Shown here piece by piece: positions 10,630 to 25,863 of a stretch of 64,000 bases of DNA. The notes under the pieces were generated by a model, which did not search any database, was not told the origin of the DNA, and was given only the letters and a program-made list of their open reading frames with translations. The position numbers were made by a program, and so were the translations under genes. Each line of letters begins with the position of its first letter. Within the stretch, counting starts at the first letter, position 1. This stretch comes from Tilletiopsis washingtonensis (lineage: Eukaryota; Basidiomycota; Exobasidiomycetes; Entylomatales): positions 710,722 to 774,721 of the forward strand of contig NW_020312001.1 in NCBI RefSeq assembly GCF_003144115.1, written 5' to 3'.

Positions 10630-11354
10630 ATGACGCCCGCCATTGCCTCGCCGACGCCGCTGCAGTCACAGCAGCTGCGCCTGCAGACGCTCGCTGCGCT
10701 CCTTGGCGCTCCGCCCGCCGGCGCCGCTGCACCTCGTGGCTCGCAGTCGGTGCTCGTACGCCTCGCAGCGCTGCAGACGTCGCTCGACGAGGTCGTTGGA
10801 CAGCATGCCGTGCTCGCCAACTTCGCCTCACGCTACGACGCCCACCGCCCCTGGCTCGTGCCCGTCCCGGCAGCCGGCGACGCAGGTGCTGCCGGCGATG
10901 CAACGCCAGAGCAGAGCTCGTCGGGCGAGGCGCAGGCGCCTCTCGCGCCAGCGCTGAGCCAGCGCGAGATGGCCACGCTGCTGCTGGAGGCCGAGCCGGA
11001 GATCCGGGACCTTGAGCGGCAGCTCAGCCTGCTGCAGAACCTCAGCAAGGCCTGTGATGCCGATGACCTGGAGAGTGAGTCTGGCTTGGCTGATGTCTCG
11101 AATGCGCTGTGAGCTGATGCGAGTGCTCAGGCGTCCCGGCGCATGCTCCTGCCATCGCCGCGCTGCGCCAACACGAAGAGGCAGCGCAGCCGGGCCGCGC
11201 ACAGCGGCAAGACGAGGTCCTCTCGCTGCTCGCCGACTACGCTGACAGCGTCGAGTCGATCTCGGAGCTCTTCGTGCACTGGGACGACAAGCTGAGCCAG
11301 CTCGAGCTTGCCGTGGCCCGGGCCGAGCGTGCACGCGCGCCAGGCAACAAGTAG
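10630..11354 (+). CDS. Probable dynactin small subunit (p22/p24, DCTN3 family)
   Basis: Exons 10630-11074 and 11131-11354, 222 residues. The protein is largely helical, with heptad-like stretches such as LLLEAEPEIRDLERQLSLLQNL. The C-terminal segment DYADSVESISELFVHWDDKL matches the end of dynactin p22/p24, where a helix with the pattern Q/H-W-D is conserved. In the family this subunit forms the shoulder of the dynactin complex, which anchors dynein to cargo. Low sequence conservation in this family keeps the call tentative; another coiled-coil complex subunit is possible. The gene is convergent with PCH2, with 136 bp between the stops. Confidence 0.55.
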
Positions 11355-11490
11355 CCTGCGAGCCAGCGACTGATTCGATGACTCACTGCATTCGATACCC
11401 TCATCAATACATTACGGCGTCGCAAGAGCTGTGCTCAACTTGCTGGTGGGTGGTGGTACAATGAAGCGTCCAGGCGGTGAGCCCGCGACG

Positions 11491-13335
11491 CTAATTGGCG
11501 CTGCCCTTGGCCGTGCGCGCCATCTCGCCGTGTGAGTCAGTGACGGCCCGGTGCATTGCATCGAGCCATGCATCGCAGCTCGTCACGCCGCTGCCGCCGA
11601 GGTACCTTGAGTGCGCCAGGATGGGCAGTCGCCGCAGTGTCCGGCCCGAAGTGCCCTGGTCGGTGTCGGCGTCAGCTTGCGCCAGCGAGAGCGAAAGAGC
11701 ACACGCACCTCGCACAGCACAGACAGATCCCAGAGCTTGAGACTGGCCGAGCGGCTGGCCGACAGTGCCGTGCCATCGCTCTGCACGTTCGCGCCTTCTT
11801 GCCGCAGCGATGCCGCAGAGCGCCAGTCGAGCATCTCCTGTGGAGCATGCGTCAGCTTGGAGCCTGACTGTCGCAGCGGCACACGCACAAGTGGCTCGAC
11901 GAGGCGGACGCGCATCAGCTCAGACAGACATGATGCCAGGATCCAGTAGACGGCCTGCGGCGGCGGCAAGCCGACGTATGCCTTGATGTCCGCCCGGTCA
12001 ATGAACGCGTTGTCTGGCGCGACACATTAGCATGCGAGGAGAGCTGAGGGCGTCTAATAGCCGACGCACCGATGGCCTCGCTGATGTTGCTCGTTGTGAG
12101 CACCAGCACGTTCTTGCGGTGCTTGAGCTTGTCAAGCTGCGTGAGCAGCGCATTGACGACGCGCAGCGCGTCTGATGGCTCCGAGCCGCCCATCGAGGCG
12201 CTTCGTGACGCCGTCAGACTCTCCACCTCGTCTGGTAGAGCTCTGGCGTCAGCGGAGCCTCACACGTCATTGCGCGGCCGCACGCACCGATCAGAATGAC
12301 CACGAAGCCGTCCTCATCGTCCACCATCTCGGTGACCATGCTGAACAGCCGCTGCACGAGCTTGCCGCTCTCCGAGAACCACTTTGAGAACAGCGAGTGC
12401 GAGTTGATCTCGACGAGCTTGCCGTGTGTATACCTGCAGCACACTGTGAGCCAGAGCAGCGCTGCCTCGCGTCGAAGCTACGCACCGCTCCGACAGCCGG
12501 ATCGCCAGCTTCTGCGCCAGGGCTCGGCACAGCGTCGTCTTGCCGGTGCCCGGCGGCCCGTGCAGCAGCACCAGTCTGGCAGCGACTCGTTCAGCACCGC
12601 GCATTGAGCTTCCATCGCAGCGCTCACCTGTTCCACGCGACGACGTTTAGGTCCACATTCGCGTCCGAGAAGCGCAGGGTCGTCGCAATGTAGTTCAGCA
12701 ACCGCAGCTTGATGTCGTCGCCGTAGATTAAGCTGCAAGGAGCGGGATCAGAGCCTTGCCCGCACATCCCACGCGCTGCGCCGCACTCACCTCTCCCACA
12801 CGCCCTCCACACTTTCGCTCGGCAGCTCCAGCACGCTCGCAGCAACGACCTGCTCCTCGCCCTCCTCGTCACCCAGACCCGCCGAGAACTCCTCCACCGA
12901 CGAGTCCGGCGCGGTCTGATAGATGTGTATTTGCACGTCCGTCTGGGCAAGGGATACGATCGATGATGGTGTAGCTGTTGTGGCTGCCGTCAGCCAGAGC
13001 ACCGGCTCAGATGCACGCACGGAGCATCTGCGCTTCTGGCATACATGCCCCCTCCACTCGTCCGACTCGGGCACAGCGGCCATGCGCTATGCCTCGCACG
13101 CCCAGCGCGCCCGCCAAGCAGCCACGCCCTACTCACTGCACTCGCCCACTCGCACGCCCGCGACATGCTGCCGCAGCAGCGGCACGTCCTGCCAGCCGTC
13201 GTCGAGGCGGCTCTCGCACTCAAGGCTGGCGACGTTGGCATCGAGGTGCGCGCGCAGGGCCTCGCGCACGGCGTCGCTGCGCATCGTCGACGTCGGCTGC
13301 AGGCGCGCCTCGAGATGCACGATAGGCCGCAGCAT
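11491..13335 (-). CDS. PCH2: Pachytene checkpoint AAA+ ATPase Pch2/TRIP13
   Basis: Nine exons: 13335-13137, 13035-13021, 12974-12791, 12732-12628, 12575-12486, 12433-12288, 12231-12070, 12013-11709 and 11655-11491, 456 residues. Exon 2 is 15 nt and is needed to keep phase and the alignment through VGECKAQMLPTPSS. The N-terminal HORMA-binding region is followed by the AAA+ core. This has Walker A GPPGTGKT (about 174-181), the near-invariant [17 protein letters not shown], Walker B with ILIDEVES (Asp-Glu about 247-248) and the sensor segment LTTSNIS. The C-terminal lid contains [11 protein letters not shown]. Pch2/TRIP13 remodels HORMA proteins (Hop1, Mad2, Rev7) in meiotic recombination control and spindle checkpoint silencing. 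The start at 13335 is inferred, because the frame upstream closes; an additional 5' exon cannot be excluded. It is divergent from MCM2. Confidence 0.93.
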
Positions 13336-13792
13336 GCTGGGTAGCACGAGTTGCGGCGTTGGTGGCCGGGCTGGAGGTCGGTGTGGAGAAGGACACGAAG
13401 GCTCGGGCAAGACCAACACCTCCTCGGCGAGAAGCTCAAGTCGCGCGGCGCCGTGCGGCAAGGAGTCTCTCGCCAGAGCGTGGGAAGAACGCGTGAGCAA
13501 ACGCGCCACTTAACGCGTCCCGCTCGAGCGTGTTTGAGCGGCGGCTGCTCGCGGCGTGCGCATCTCGGGCACGGCGCCTGTGTCCCTGTGCGGGAAGAGG
13601 CGTGCAGGGCGTGCGCGAGAAGCGAGAGAGGCCGCGCCTCGACGAGCTTGTGCGGGTGCAGCGCGGCATCGCGGGTGTGCTCGTGCGCCGCCTGCGCCTT
13701 GTCGCCGTCGGGCCGCCTGAGCCAGCATCGTCTTGTCCACCACCCGCAAGAGCGTCTCTCCAGGCGCCCACCTCTGCACTAAGACCAGCACG
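13336..13792. other. Shared divergent promoter of PCH2 and MCM2
   Basis: 457 bp between the two start codons. It may also hide a non-coding or short coding first exon of PCH2. I found no convincing MluI-type (ACGCGT) cell-cycle cluster, only single ACGCG cores near 13501 and 13513. Confidence 0.5.
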
Positions 13793-17045
<3,253 letters not shown>

Positions 17046-19857
17046 GGGCCCGGGCCGGCGCGCTCTTCCTCTGCTCTCCGGTATGCCCCGCTTGCTGTGT
17101 CTCTCTTGCTCTGGTCTCTTGTCACGCTTGGCTCCCGCTCCTGCTGTACTCTATTCTCGTATCTCTGCATCGCCTTCACTGCATGACGTTCCTCGGACAC
17201 CGGAGTGAGCATGAACGAGGCCCGTGTCCGGCGCGGCCCGAGCGTGGCGGAAAGGGAAGCCCAGCGGGTGAGACGGCAGGCCAGCCTCGCAGAGTCTAGT
17301 GATCTGGAATTGGCGCTCCTCGTGCCACCCACCCTGCACCCTTGCGCTGAGCTTGCTGATTGCTGCGAGCTCAGCCTGCCGCAGCCTCGTCAGCGGAGTC
17401 CGTGCTCATGCCATGCAGGTCCAGACCGTCGCGCTACGCCCCGCCCGGTCCGACAGCAAGGCGCAGCATCCAGAGGCGCAGCCCGCCTGGACCCCAGTCA
17501 GGCCTTGCGGCCGCCACGCTTACCCCGACGCACCCTTGTGCCGCTGCTGCGCACCGGCAGATCTCGCACCGGGACCGCTCAAGCCGCGCCGTGGGAGCGC
17601 CACGGCAAGCCGGGGCTACCTCACCCATCCGTCACGACCACTCGGGTGTCGTGTCGCGAATGATCTGCTCAGCGGCAGCGTTGAGATGACCAGCTCTTCC
17701 TGGCCCTACGTGCGAAGCTCGAAGAGGGGCTGGCGGAGCACAGAGAGAAGAAATGGCGACCGTTCGGAGGCAGTGCGCTGCAGTGGCGGACCCCACGCGT
17801 CCGGCGGGCCCAAGCTCGCCGCTAGGGCTGAGAGAGAACAGATCGCGGCCGCCTCGTCCGCCGCGTCTGCGCATCCGTTTACTCTCAAAATCTCGAGAAG
17901 CATCTCTTCTTTTCGAAGATCCTGTTATGTTAGCCTCCGCTTGAGTGTCCTGTTTCGAGAGCCTGGCGGAGGGAGGGCTCCCTCTACTGCGCGCCGGATC
18001 ACTCGTGACCTACTCCCGACACTCATGGTCGCTAGCGCCGGACGGAATGGCCCTCTTACACCCGCCGGATGGCCGTGCCGAAGGTTGCTCTGGGTCTCGA
18101 TGTGTTGCTTTGCGTCTCGAGGACACACCACAGGCGGGCTGCATCTGTGCCGTCGTCTTGGTGCTACAGATTGAAGGCAGGCGGCTCCCCTTGGCTGCCG
18201 TCTGCAGACGCAGGCACCATCGCTGCACCTGAGCTCTTGTGTCCCACAGCTGCAGCACGGGTGTGACGCAGGAGCGCACTAAAGCGGCGCAGATTGGCCG
18301 GCCGGAGATGGCGGCCCGCAGCGGCAGCGCCAGTAAGAGTCGTCTTGCGAGAGGGAGAGGGGCGAGCGCCGCCTGCCGTGCGCCGTGCTGCTGCACGCGC
18401 CTCGGCGTCCGCGCAGCGCATGAACCTCGGCATCCCCCACACGGCGCGGCGGCGGCGGCGTGGCCCGATGGGATGCCCCATCTCGGCGGCTGAAGCACGG
18501 CGCCGCAGCGCTGCCGTCTTCGCGCTTCCTGTTCCGCGGGCCGTGTCGCCTCGCACTCCTCTCTCTGCGCCGCCTGCCGTGCAGCGCATGGATGGACGAT
18601 GCGAGCTCCTGCAGCGCACAGGCGCCCCAATGCTTCGTCTTGACCGCAGTTGCAGAGCAGCCGGCAGCAGTTGTGCTCCAGCATGCTCGTCGCCACGGAA
18701 CATGCAGCCACGCCGGCGCCATGGCGCCCTCGAGGCGCAGCTCGCCCTTGCCCCGCGCTGCTAGCCGCGGGCCGCAGTCGAGCTCGTCGATGGTGCCCGC
18801 CGCCGCTGCCGCACAGCCTTCGCGACGGACGATGTGGGCCGTCACCAAAGTGCAGCATCTGCAGCCATCTACCCCACAAATCACGGCCCGCCGATCTCAT
18901 CGAGTGCGTTCCCTCGGCGCGGAAACGACAGCAGATTCTGATTGAGCAGCACTGCCCGTGCCGGGCATCCATCTGGCCGGCAGAGGAGAGGAAGCGTGCG
19001 GCGGCAGAGGTGTCATGCCGCGACGTCAAGCACGCTTGAGCCGCGAGTTGGAGCGCGAAGACGGCACAAGCGTGCTCGCAGCGTGCAGGCGCAGGAGCGC
19101 AAGGACCGCGAGGGGGGCCTGCAGCGGCGGCGCAGGCGCAGGCACGGCGAGCGGAGCGCTGGACGGCGCGGCAGGAAGCTCGACGAGGCGCATCGCCGAG
19201 CCTTGAGGTGACAGGCGCAGGCGCGGGGCAAGCAGCGGCAGCGGACAGGCACAGCCGCCGTGCCGTGTGGCTCGCCGTCGCCGAGGCGGCCGGCCGGCCG
19301 CGGCGCCGCGCCACAGCAGCACGATCAACAGGCGCGGCCACCGAGCATCTCGTATGCCCGCAGCGCACGCCCCGCCCTCTGGCCTCGCCTGCGAATTTGA
19401 GCGCTCTGGCCTTCCCTCTCTTGTCCGCTTGCACCTCCATCTCCATCTGCGTCTCCCACACCCCTCTCTGCTCGCTGCTCTTCGCGACACCCTCTCTGCC
19501 ACGCCGCATCCACGCCGCCGGTCTCCGACTTCGAGCTTCCCCACGCGCGCCGCGTGGCCCGTGCGGAAACGCCGGCTGTCAGTCAGATCTTGCCCGCTCC
19601 CGATTCCGCTCTCCCCCGCACCGCCCGCCTCGCGCACTCGCCGCTCTCTTCTCTCCTCTCAATCCTACGCACAAGTGCGCCGCACCGCCGCGCCTGCCGC
19701 TCACGCCCAGAGTCTGGCATCAGGAGATCCCGCGCGTGCTCGAGCAGTCTTGGCCGCCAGTGCCGCCCGTGCGCCGCTGCCAAGCCGCGCAGCCGGCTGC
19801 CCGCTGGGCCGCCCGCAAGTTCTGCTCTCGACACACCTGAACGCTTCTGTCGCAGCA
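17046..19857. other. Long stretch without a supported gene, upstream of the Gln-rich protein gene
   Basis: 2.8 kb. The first part is the 3' flank of MCM2. The last about 500 bp (from 19380) is rich in CT tracts such as CTCTCTGCTCGCTGCTCTTC, as in fungal 5' leaders, and an acceptor-like CTGTCGCAG precedes the ATG at 19858, so a leader intron is possible. Long open frames on both strands (for example minus 18010-19509) have no motif and irregular codon use, and are taken as chance frames in GC-rich DNA. A local AT-richer patch lies near 17880-17940. Confidence 0.5.
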
Positions 19858-22064
19858 ATGTCTGTCTTCCAGGGCCACGGCTCGCTCGTCGCCTCGCCGC
19901 CGATGATGTCGCCGACGGCCTGCGTCTCGCCAACTGCCAAGGCGGCTGCGTCGATGAGCTCGCCGACATGGCACCTCTCCTCGCACAACAACTGGCCGGC
20001 CGATGCTGCGTCCGAGGCAGAAGCCAGCTCGGCGCCGTCGAGCAGCTGCGCCGACGACATAACGGCGGGCAGCGTCGCCAGCCTGGCCTCGAGCTCGGCG
20101 AGCCAGCAGGACAACAGCAGTCCGCTGACGAGCTCGGCGGAGACCATGCCGACGCCTGCTCAGGCTGGACTCTCGGCGCGCTGGGACGACATGTGGGCGG
20201 ACCTGCGCAGTAACATGGTCGATGAGCCCATGACCGTGCAGACGGACGGCGCGTCGGCGCCGTCGACTGATGCCGACGCCGAGGGCTCGCCAGAGGTGAT
20301 GAACCTTCTCGGTGACGAGCGTGTCGGCTTCGGCAGCGCTGCATACCACAACGGCCTGCGTCAGGCCTCGTTCAGCAGCGCCAGCGTTCCGCACCATGGA
20401 CACGAAGCGCCGCCAGCCGATGCGGTTCCGTGGGCACGCATGCCAACGACTGCCTCGCCCGCCGATGCGTTTCCGCAAGCATCTGGCTCGTCACCGTCCG
20501 CGGTGACTGGCGTTTCTACCGCGCCGATCTCGAAGAAGAGCCCACCAGCTGCGACACGAAAGGCCAAGACCGGTGGCTCGAAAGGAGCCAAGGCACGCTC
20601 TCGAGCGCTCTCTGTCGGCGACCTGGGCGGAAAGGATGCCGCTGCAAAAGCCAAGCCGCCAGCTGCGGCCGGCCAGCAAAGCCGCAGCACGAGCCCGGTG
20701 CTCGTCAAGAAGGTCACAGCAGAGGTGGGCAAGGCGGCCAAGCGCGCCGGTCGAGCACGTCGCGCGACTGCTGGCGAGAAGGATGCGGAGAAGTGAGTGA
20801 GAGCAAGACCTCGCTCGCGTCGTGTGCTGACCGCTTCGTAGACCCAAGCCGGCAGCAAGCAAGTCTCTCCTGGTCCCGGTCGTCGCTACCACGGTTGATG
20901 AGCCGGTCGTGCCCAAGCAGCACGACACTGACACACTCGCTCAACGTTCGTCTGGCCTGGCTTAGTTCAACGCTTACCGTGGCTGATCCTTGCTCGTCTG
21001 CAGTGGCTGCACTTCTGCCCGAGAGCACGCTCCGAGTGCTGTGCGCCGAGTCGAGCAAGACGGGCGGGACGACAATCGACGCGTGCAAGTTCCTGCGCGC
21101 CAACACAGCTGCCAACGCTGCCGCATCGGACAGCATGGATGTCGACGCCTCGCCAAATAGCGCAGCCGTCCGCACCGTCGACGGCTCGCTCATCGAGGAG
21201 CTGCGCCAGCACCCGCTGAGCCGTCGTCTGGCGCTCAAGGCCGCCGTGTCGTACACGCGCGAGCTGCAGGGCTTTGCGCAGAGCACCCTCTCGCACAACA
21301 ACGTCCTTGTGCGCGAGGTCAAGCAGCTGCGCGAGGCTTTGCAGATGTCGGCCGGAGCTGCGGCACAGCAGCGCGATGCGCTGGTGGCGATGCAGAATGT
21401 GATGCAGCAGCAGCAACAGCAGCTCCACGCTCAGCACGTCCGGCTGTCCCAACAGCCGCAGCCGCAGCCGACTCTCGCGTCGCCGCCGCCTTCGACGCCC
21501 CTGTCGCTTCCGCAGCAGCCGATGGTAGCGCCGCATCTCTCGCCGGTACAGCACCAGCACCTGCAGCATGTGCCTCAGCCTGCGCATACGTCGCCGCCGG
21601 CACCGCCCGTAGGCCTACCGACTCCCATGTTAGCGCAGCTCGCTGCTCCGCTGCTCGCAGCATCCACCAGCCAGCAGCAGCATCCGCAGCAAGACGGCAC
21701 CGTGGCGGCGCTGTGCGGCATCATCGAGTCGCTCATCACGACGCGCGTGCGCTCCGAGGCAGCAGCGGCAGCAGCAGCGGCATCCGCTGCGCCCGCTCGC
21801 GCGCCCAGCTCTCAGGGCCACGCGGTGTGTATGCCGCCGCCGATGCCTTATCCGCAGCCGCCGGCAAGCAATGAGCCGCCGCCGCCGACACTTTCCAGCT
21901 GGCTGGCGGGCCTGACGGCCGACGATGCCTCGACGATGCTGCCGCTCTTCACTCCCGGCCCGCGCGGCCCCACTGCGGCGCAGCTGAGCCCGCAAGAGCA
22001 GCAGCCGCCCTCCGCCTCACCTCAGCCGCAGCGGCACATGCGCACCGCCTCGTCATCTGCTTGA
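19858..22064 (+). CDS. Low-complexity Ser/Ala/Gln/Pro-rich protein, putative nuclear regulator
   Basis: Exons 19858-20792, 20842-20945 and 21004-22064, 699 residues; both introns close in phase. No domain is recognised. The N-terminal third is Ser/Ala-rich with acidic patches. The middle is a lysine/arginine-rich stretch (SKKSPPAATRKAKTGGSKGAK) that could be a nuclear signal. Next is a helical segment of about 60 residues (HPLSRRLALKAAVSYTRELQ to VREVKQLREAL) with spaced leucines that may be a coiled coil, then Gln-rich and Pro-rich tracts (QQQQQQ, PQPQPQP). Composition resembles fungal transcription regulators or RNA-binding scaffolds. The unusually long upstream region also suggests a regulated gene. 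No function is assigned. Confidence 0.6.
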
Positions 22065-23291
22065 TCTCCGAGCTACCAGGACTCGTTCCTCCTCTCGCAC
22101 GGCGGGCTGTCGCCGTCCAGGACTTAGCTCGCAACCATGTCTCACCGGCGCCCGCAACCACCTCGCAGGGCTCCTGGCGACCACTGCCGCGTATTTGTAC
22201 CTCCCCTCACCATCTCTTTCTCTCTTCATGCTGCTCTCACAGCCGCTTGCCTTGCTCGCCAGGCCCCTCAGCACCCAGCGGGCCCGGCGGCTCGGCCCAG
22301 ACATCCTCGTTCCGCTCTTCACACCTCCCCCTCTGTGCTCTCCGCGCACCAGTCTCGTGCGACTGCCTCTCCTGTACGTGTACTCCACCGACGGTCTGCT
22401 CCAGTCACTGTCCATTGCCGTGTCCACTGTCGTGCGTGATGATGTCGTGTACAGAGAGAGGATACTGGAGAAGGGATGGTCGGTACCCTGCCGGCGGCTC
22501 CGCGGCCGGCGCTCCGCTCGGAGCCCGGTGTTCCTTGCCAAGCCCAGCCGGCGGCGTGGGATCGGCAAAGACGCCGTGAGCAGAGCACGAAGGGCAAAGA
22601 GAAGCGAAGCGTGCCGCGGACCATGCGCGGCGAGATGAGGCACGGCAGAGCCATCGGGCGGGAGCGTGCGTCGATCGCTCCGCGGCATGCTGCGTCAGCG
22701 AGATGCCTCCGTCCGGCGGCGGTGCGGCGCTGAAGGGATGACGTGCAGACGCCGCAACGACGCAGCAGAGCGGCTGCATGCAGCCGCAGCTTTGCCTGGC
22801 AGGCGCAGAACCTGAGCCTCCGACGCGACGCCGCGGCGCTCTCTGCGTGGAGGTTGCGCGCGCGCCGCGTCACCGCGAAATCGCCGCCAGACCCTCTGCT
22901 CGCCGCATGATATGCCGCCGTGCCTCACGCAAGGTGCTGCTCGACAAGCAGGCCGCATGAATGTGGCTCGCTCAGCAGCGGACTCAGCGCTCCAAAGCCA
23001 CGGTCCGCGGATGGGTGCCGCCGAGGCCGCCGGTCCGCGGCGCGGTGGCAGCAGCGCAAGCTCGGTGCCGCCGCGCGCACCCGCCGCCTGACGTCGTCTG
23101 CGGCCGGCACCGCTCCGCCGGCGCCTCTGAGGATTGCTCAGCATATTCAGGGTTGCCGTTGGCCGCTGCATCTTGCGCTGTGTGAAGCAGATCTCACGAC
23201 GAAAAGTACATAAGGGCCGTACGGCCGACTGCCATCTGGCGCTGCCCACCGCCCCGCGCCCACTCCAGCTCCCACATTCCCATCCCCAGCG
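22065..23291. other. Intergenic stretch before the MFS transporter gene
   Basis: No coding segment is supported. CATAAG lies near 23209, about 80 nt before the MFS start codon. Confidence 0.45.
23209..23214 (+). promoter_or_regulatory. CATAAG, TATA-like element
   Basis: It lies in an AT-richer pocket (GAAAAGTACATAAGGG), 78-83 nt upstream of the MFS start codon. Confidence 0.35.
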
Positions 23292-25460
23292 ATGGACTTC
23301 CGCAGCACCTTCCGCGACACCTTCGCGGGCCAGTTCGTCCGCATCTGCGGCGGACGGCACCTGCTGCCCTACCCCGAGGAGCGCGCCGACTTCGAGGTGC
23401 CGGCCAAGTTCCAGCGCGGCGCTGCCAGCGAGAAGGCACAGGAGCAGAGGCGCAGCGCAGAGCCGTCCAGCGAGACGGCCAGCGAGAACACTGCCGTCGG
23501 CGAGGGTCAGGGAGAGAAGGATGACCACATCACCGTCGGCTGGTACGGCGACAACGACCCGGCGAACCCTCTGTGAGCATCGGCACCACGGCCAGCGCTG
23601 AGTACGACTGACCGCCATGCGCAGGAACTGGGCTCAGGGCAAGAAGAGCCTCTCCGTCGCATCGCTCTGCTTCCTCACGTTCAGCGTGTACATGGCCTCG
23701 AGCATCGTCACGCCCGCCATTCCCCTCTATGCGCAGCAGGAGGGCATCAGCGTGGTCAAATCGACGCTGCAGCTCAGTCTCTTCGTCTGGGGTGTGCGTA
23801 GCCTTCAACACGCGCGACGCGTCACCTAGCTGACACCGTTCTTGCAGTACGCCATCGGACCGATGTTCCTTGCGCCGCTCTCCGAGATCCCATCCATCGG
23901 CCGCAACATCCCGTACATCGTGACGCTGTTCATCTTCGTCTGCCTGCAAATCCCGCTGGCGCTCTGCACGTCGCCCGGCGCCATCTTCACCCTCCGCGTA
24001 CGTACGCGTGTGCCTCGCCGCACGTCCTTTGCTCACCATCCTCTCCAGTTCCTCGCGGGCTTCTTCGGCTCGCCGGCACTTGCGACAGGCGGAGCCAGCA
24101 TCGCCGACCTCTACAGTCCTCGCAAGCGAGCCTACTTCATCGGCATTTGGGGACTCTCCGCTGTCGCGGGTCCGGCTCTCGGCCCGCTGGTCGGAGGCTT
24201 TGCCGTCCAGGCGCTCGGCATTCCCTGGGCAACGTGGCCGATCCTCTTTGCCTCGGGGGCAGCATTGATCTGGCTCATCTTCCTGGTGCGTCAGAACACT
24301 GTCTCAGAGCGTCCGAGCCGCTGCTGACCACCAAGCAGCTGCCCGAGACGTCGTCGGCCAACATTCTGGCGCGCCGCGCCGCGCGCCTGCGCGCGCTGAC
24401 GGGCAACGACAAGCTCAAGAGCGAGAGCGAGATTCAGCAGGCCAACATGACGGGCAGAGAGATCGTGCAGATGACGATGATCCGGCCCTTCACGCTGAAC
24501 CTCGAGCCCATGATCCTGGGTGAGTCCAGCTGTGCTGCTCACTGATTTGCAAGACGTGGCCACGGCTGACGCGTCGTTGACCCCCTCTCTTCCTTCCAAA
24601 AGCTCTGAACCTCCTCATCGCATTGGTGTACTGTGAGAAACACAGACCAGCTGCGCTACTGCGGTGCGATGTGCTGACCCGACTTGTTGCCAGGTGTGCT
24701 GTACAGCTTCCTCGAAGCGTACCCAATTGTGTTCGAGATGACGTACGGCTTCAATGCCGGCCTCACGGGCTGCGCATTCCTGGGTCTTGCCGTCGGCGCG
24801 ATCATTGGTTACATCATCTTCGCGGTCTTCTGCCACTTCCGCCTCGAGAAGCTCTTCGACAAGAAGGGCGGCGAGATCGACCCCGAGGACCGCCTCGAGG
24901 CCGGCTTCCCCGCGCCCATTATCCTCGCGATCGGCATCCTCATGTTCGGCTGGACCTCGACCGCGAGCATCCACTGGATCGTCCCGATCATCGGCGGAGG
25001 CATCTTCTCCGTTGGAACCTTCCTTGCATTCCAGGTGGGCACCGAGTCACACAGCGCTCTCAAACAACCGCTTACTCTGTTACCCGCAACAGGCAGCGCT
25101 CGCGTTCCTCAGTACGCCGCCGCGAACCACCCCGCAACGAACTACCACTGACCCTCTGCTTCCATAGGCGACGCTTATGAGCCCGTTGCGGCCTCTGCGC
25201 TTGCGTCCAACGACCTCGTGCGTTCGCTGGCTGGCGGCGCCTTCCCGCTCTTCTCGCGTGCGCTTTTCAGCAACCTGGCGACCAACGAGCCGCGAGCCTT
25301 CCCCGTGGCATACGGCTGCACTATCCTCGGCGGCGCTGCAGCGCTGTTTGGGCCCTTGCCCTGGATTATCCATCGATACGGTCCGGCGCTACGCCGTCGC
25401 TCGCCGAACGCTGCGCAGCCCATCGACCGCAGCGCGTCGAAGAAGGAGAACCAGGCCTAA
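23292..25460 (+). CDS. MFS drug/polyamine exporter, DHA1 family
   Basis: Nine exons: 23292-23572, 23625-23793, 23848-23997, 24049-24285, 24339-24519, 24603-24632, 24694-25034, 25093-25111 and 25168-25460, 566 residues. A hydrophilic N-terminus of about 90 residues ends in the DHA1 signature GDNDPANPLNWAQGKK, followed by twelve hydrophobic helices. Typical marks are PLYAQQEGIS in helix 1-2, GFFGSPALATGGASIADL, the helix-5 type GPALGPLVGGF, and LPETSSANIL at the start of the central loop. The C-terminal half has AASALASNDLVRSLAGGAFP. Relatives (Flr1, Tpo1, Qdr) export drugs, polyamines or small acids by proton antiport at the plasma membrane. Exon 8 is 19 nt and exon 6 is 30 nt, both required for the frame. 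The substrate is unknown. Confidence 0.92.
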
Positions 25461-25863
25461 GGCTGCTCCTCGCGCCGGAGTAACAGGCCAGAGGCCGCTC
25501 ACTCTGCTTTCATGCGACAGACCCACAGCTTCTGGCCCAGCGCTTCTGGTCTAGGGCTGCAAATTGTACTGCTCTCATGTGACACCCATACGTCCCGATG
25601 AGGCGTACCTCCAATTTGACAGAAATGGCACTTATAGAGACGACACCGCTAGTTTTGGAGGCACGCGAGGCCGTCGCGCAGTGCAGCGCCCCCGAGTCCC
25701 GCGCCGCCGCGCGCCGCCATGTCGCGCGCCGCGCGCTCCAGCTTGACGCGCGCGCGCAGCCTGCGTTTCCTCCACGTCCACCTCCCTGACTCGCTCACCC
25801 CTCCGCTTCTTACACTCGCATCGGGCTCGACTTGTGGCCACTGCGCGCACATCTGCTCGCGCC
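25461..25863. other. Intergenic stretch, promoter of the following gene
   Basis: It contains CTTATAGAG near 25626, a possible weak TATA sequence, about 230 nt upstream of the next ATG. Nothing else is seen. Confidence 0.4.

Noticed and set aside
12975-13136. Single 162-nt intron instead of a 15-nt exon in PCH2
   Set aside because: The two-intron model gives typical intron lengths and aligns better with TRIP13 around KAQMLP, though both keep the frame.
18010-19509. 499-codon minus-strand frame in the gap before the Gln-rich gene
   Set aside because: No motif, Arg/Ala/Cys-rich, irregular third-position composition and no splice-consistent neighbours; treated as a chance frame.
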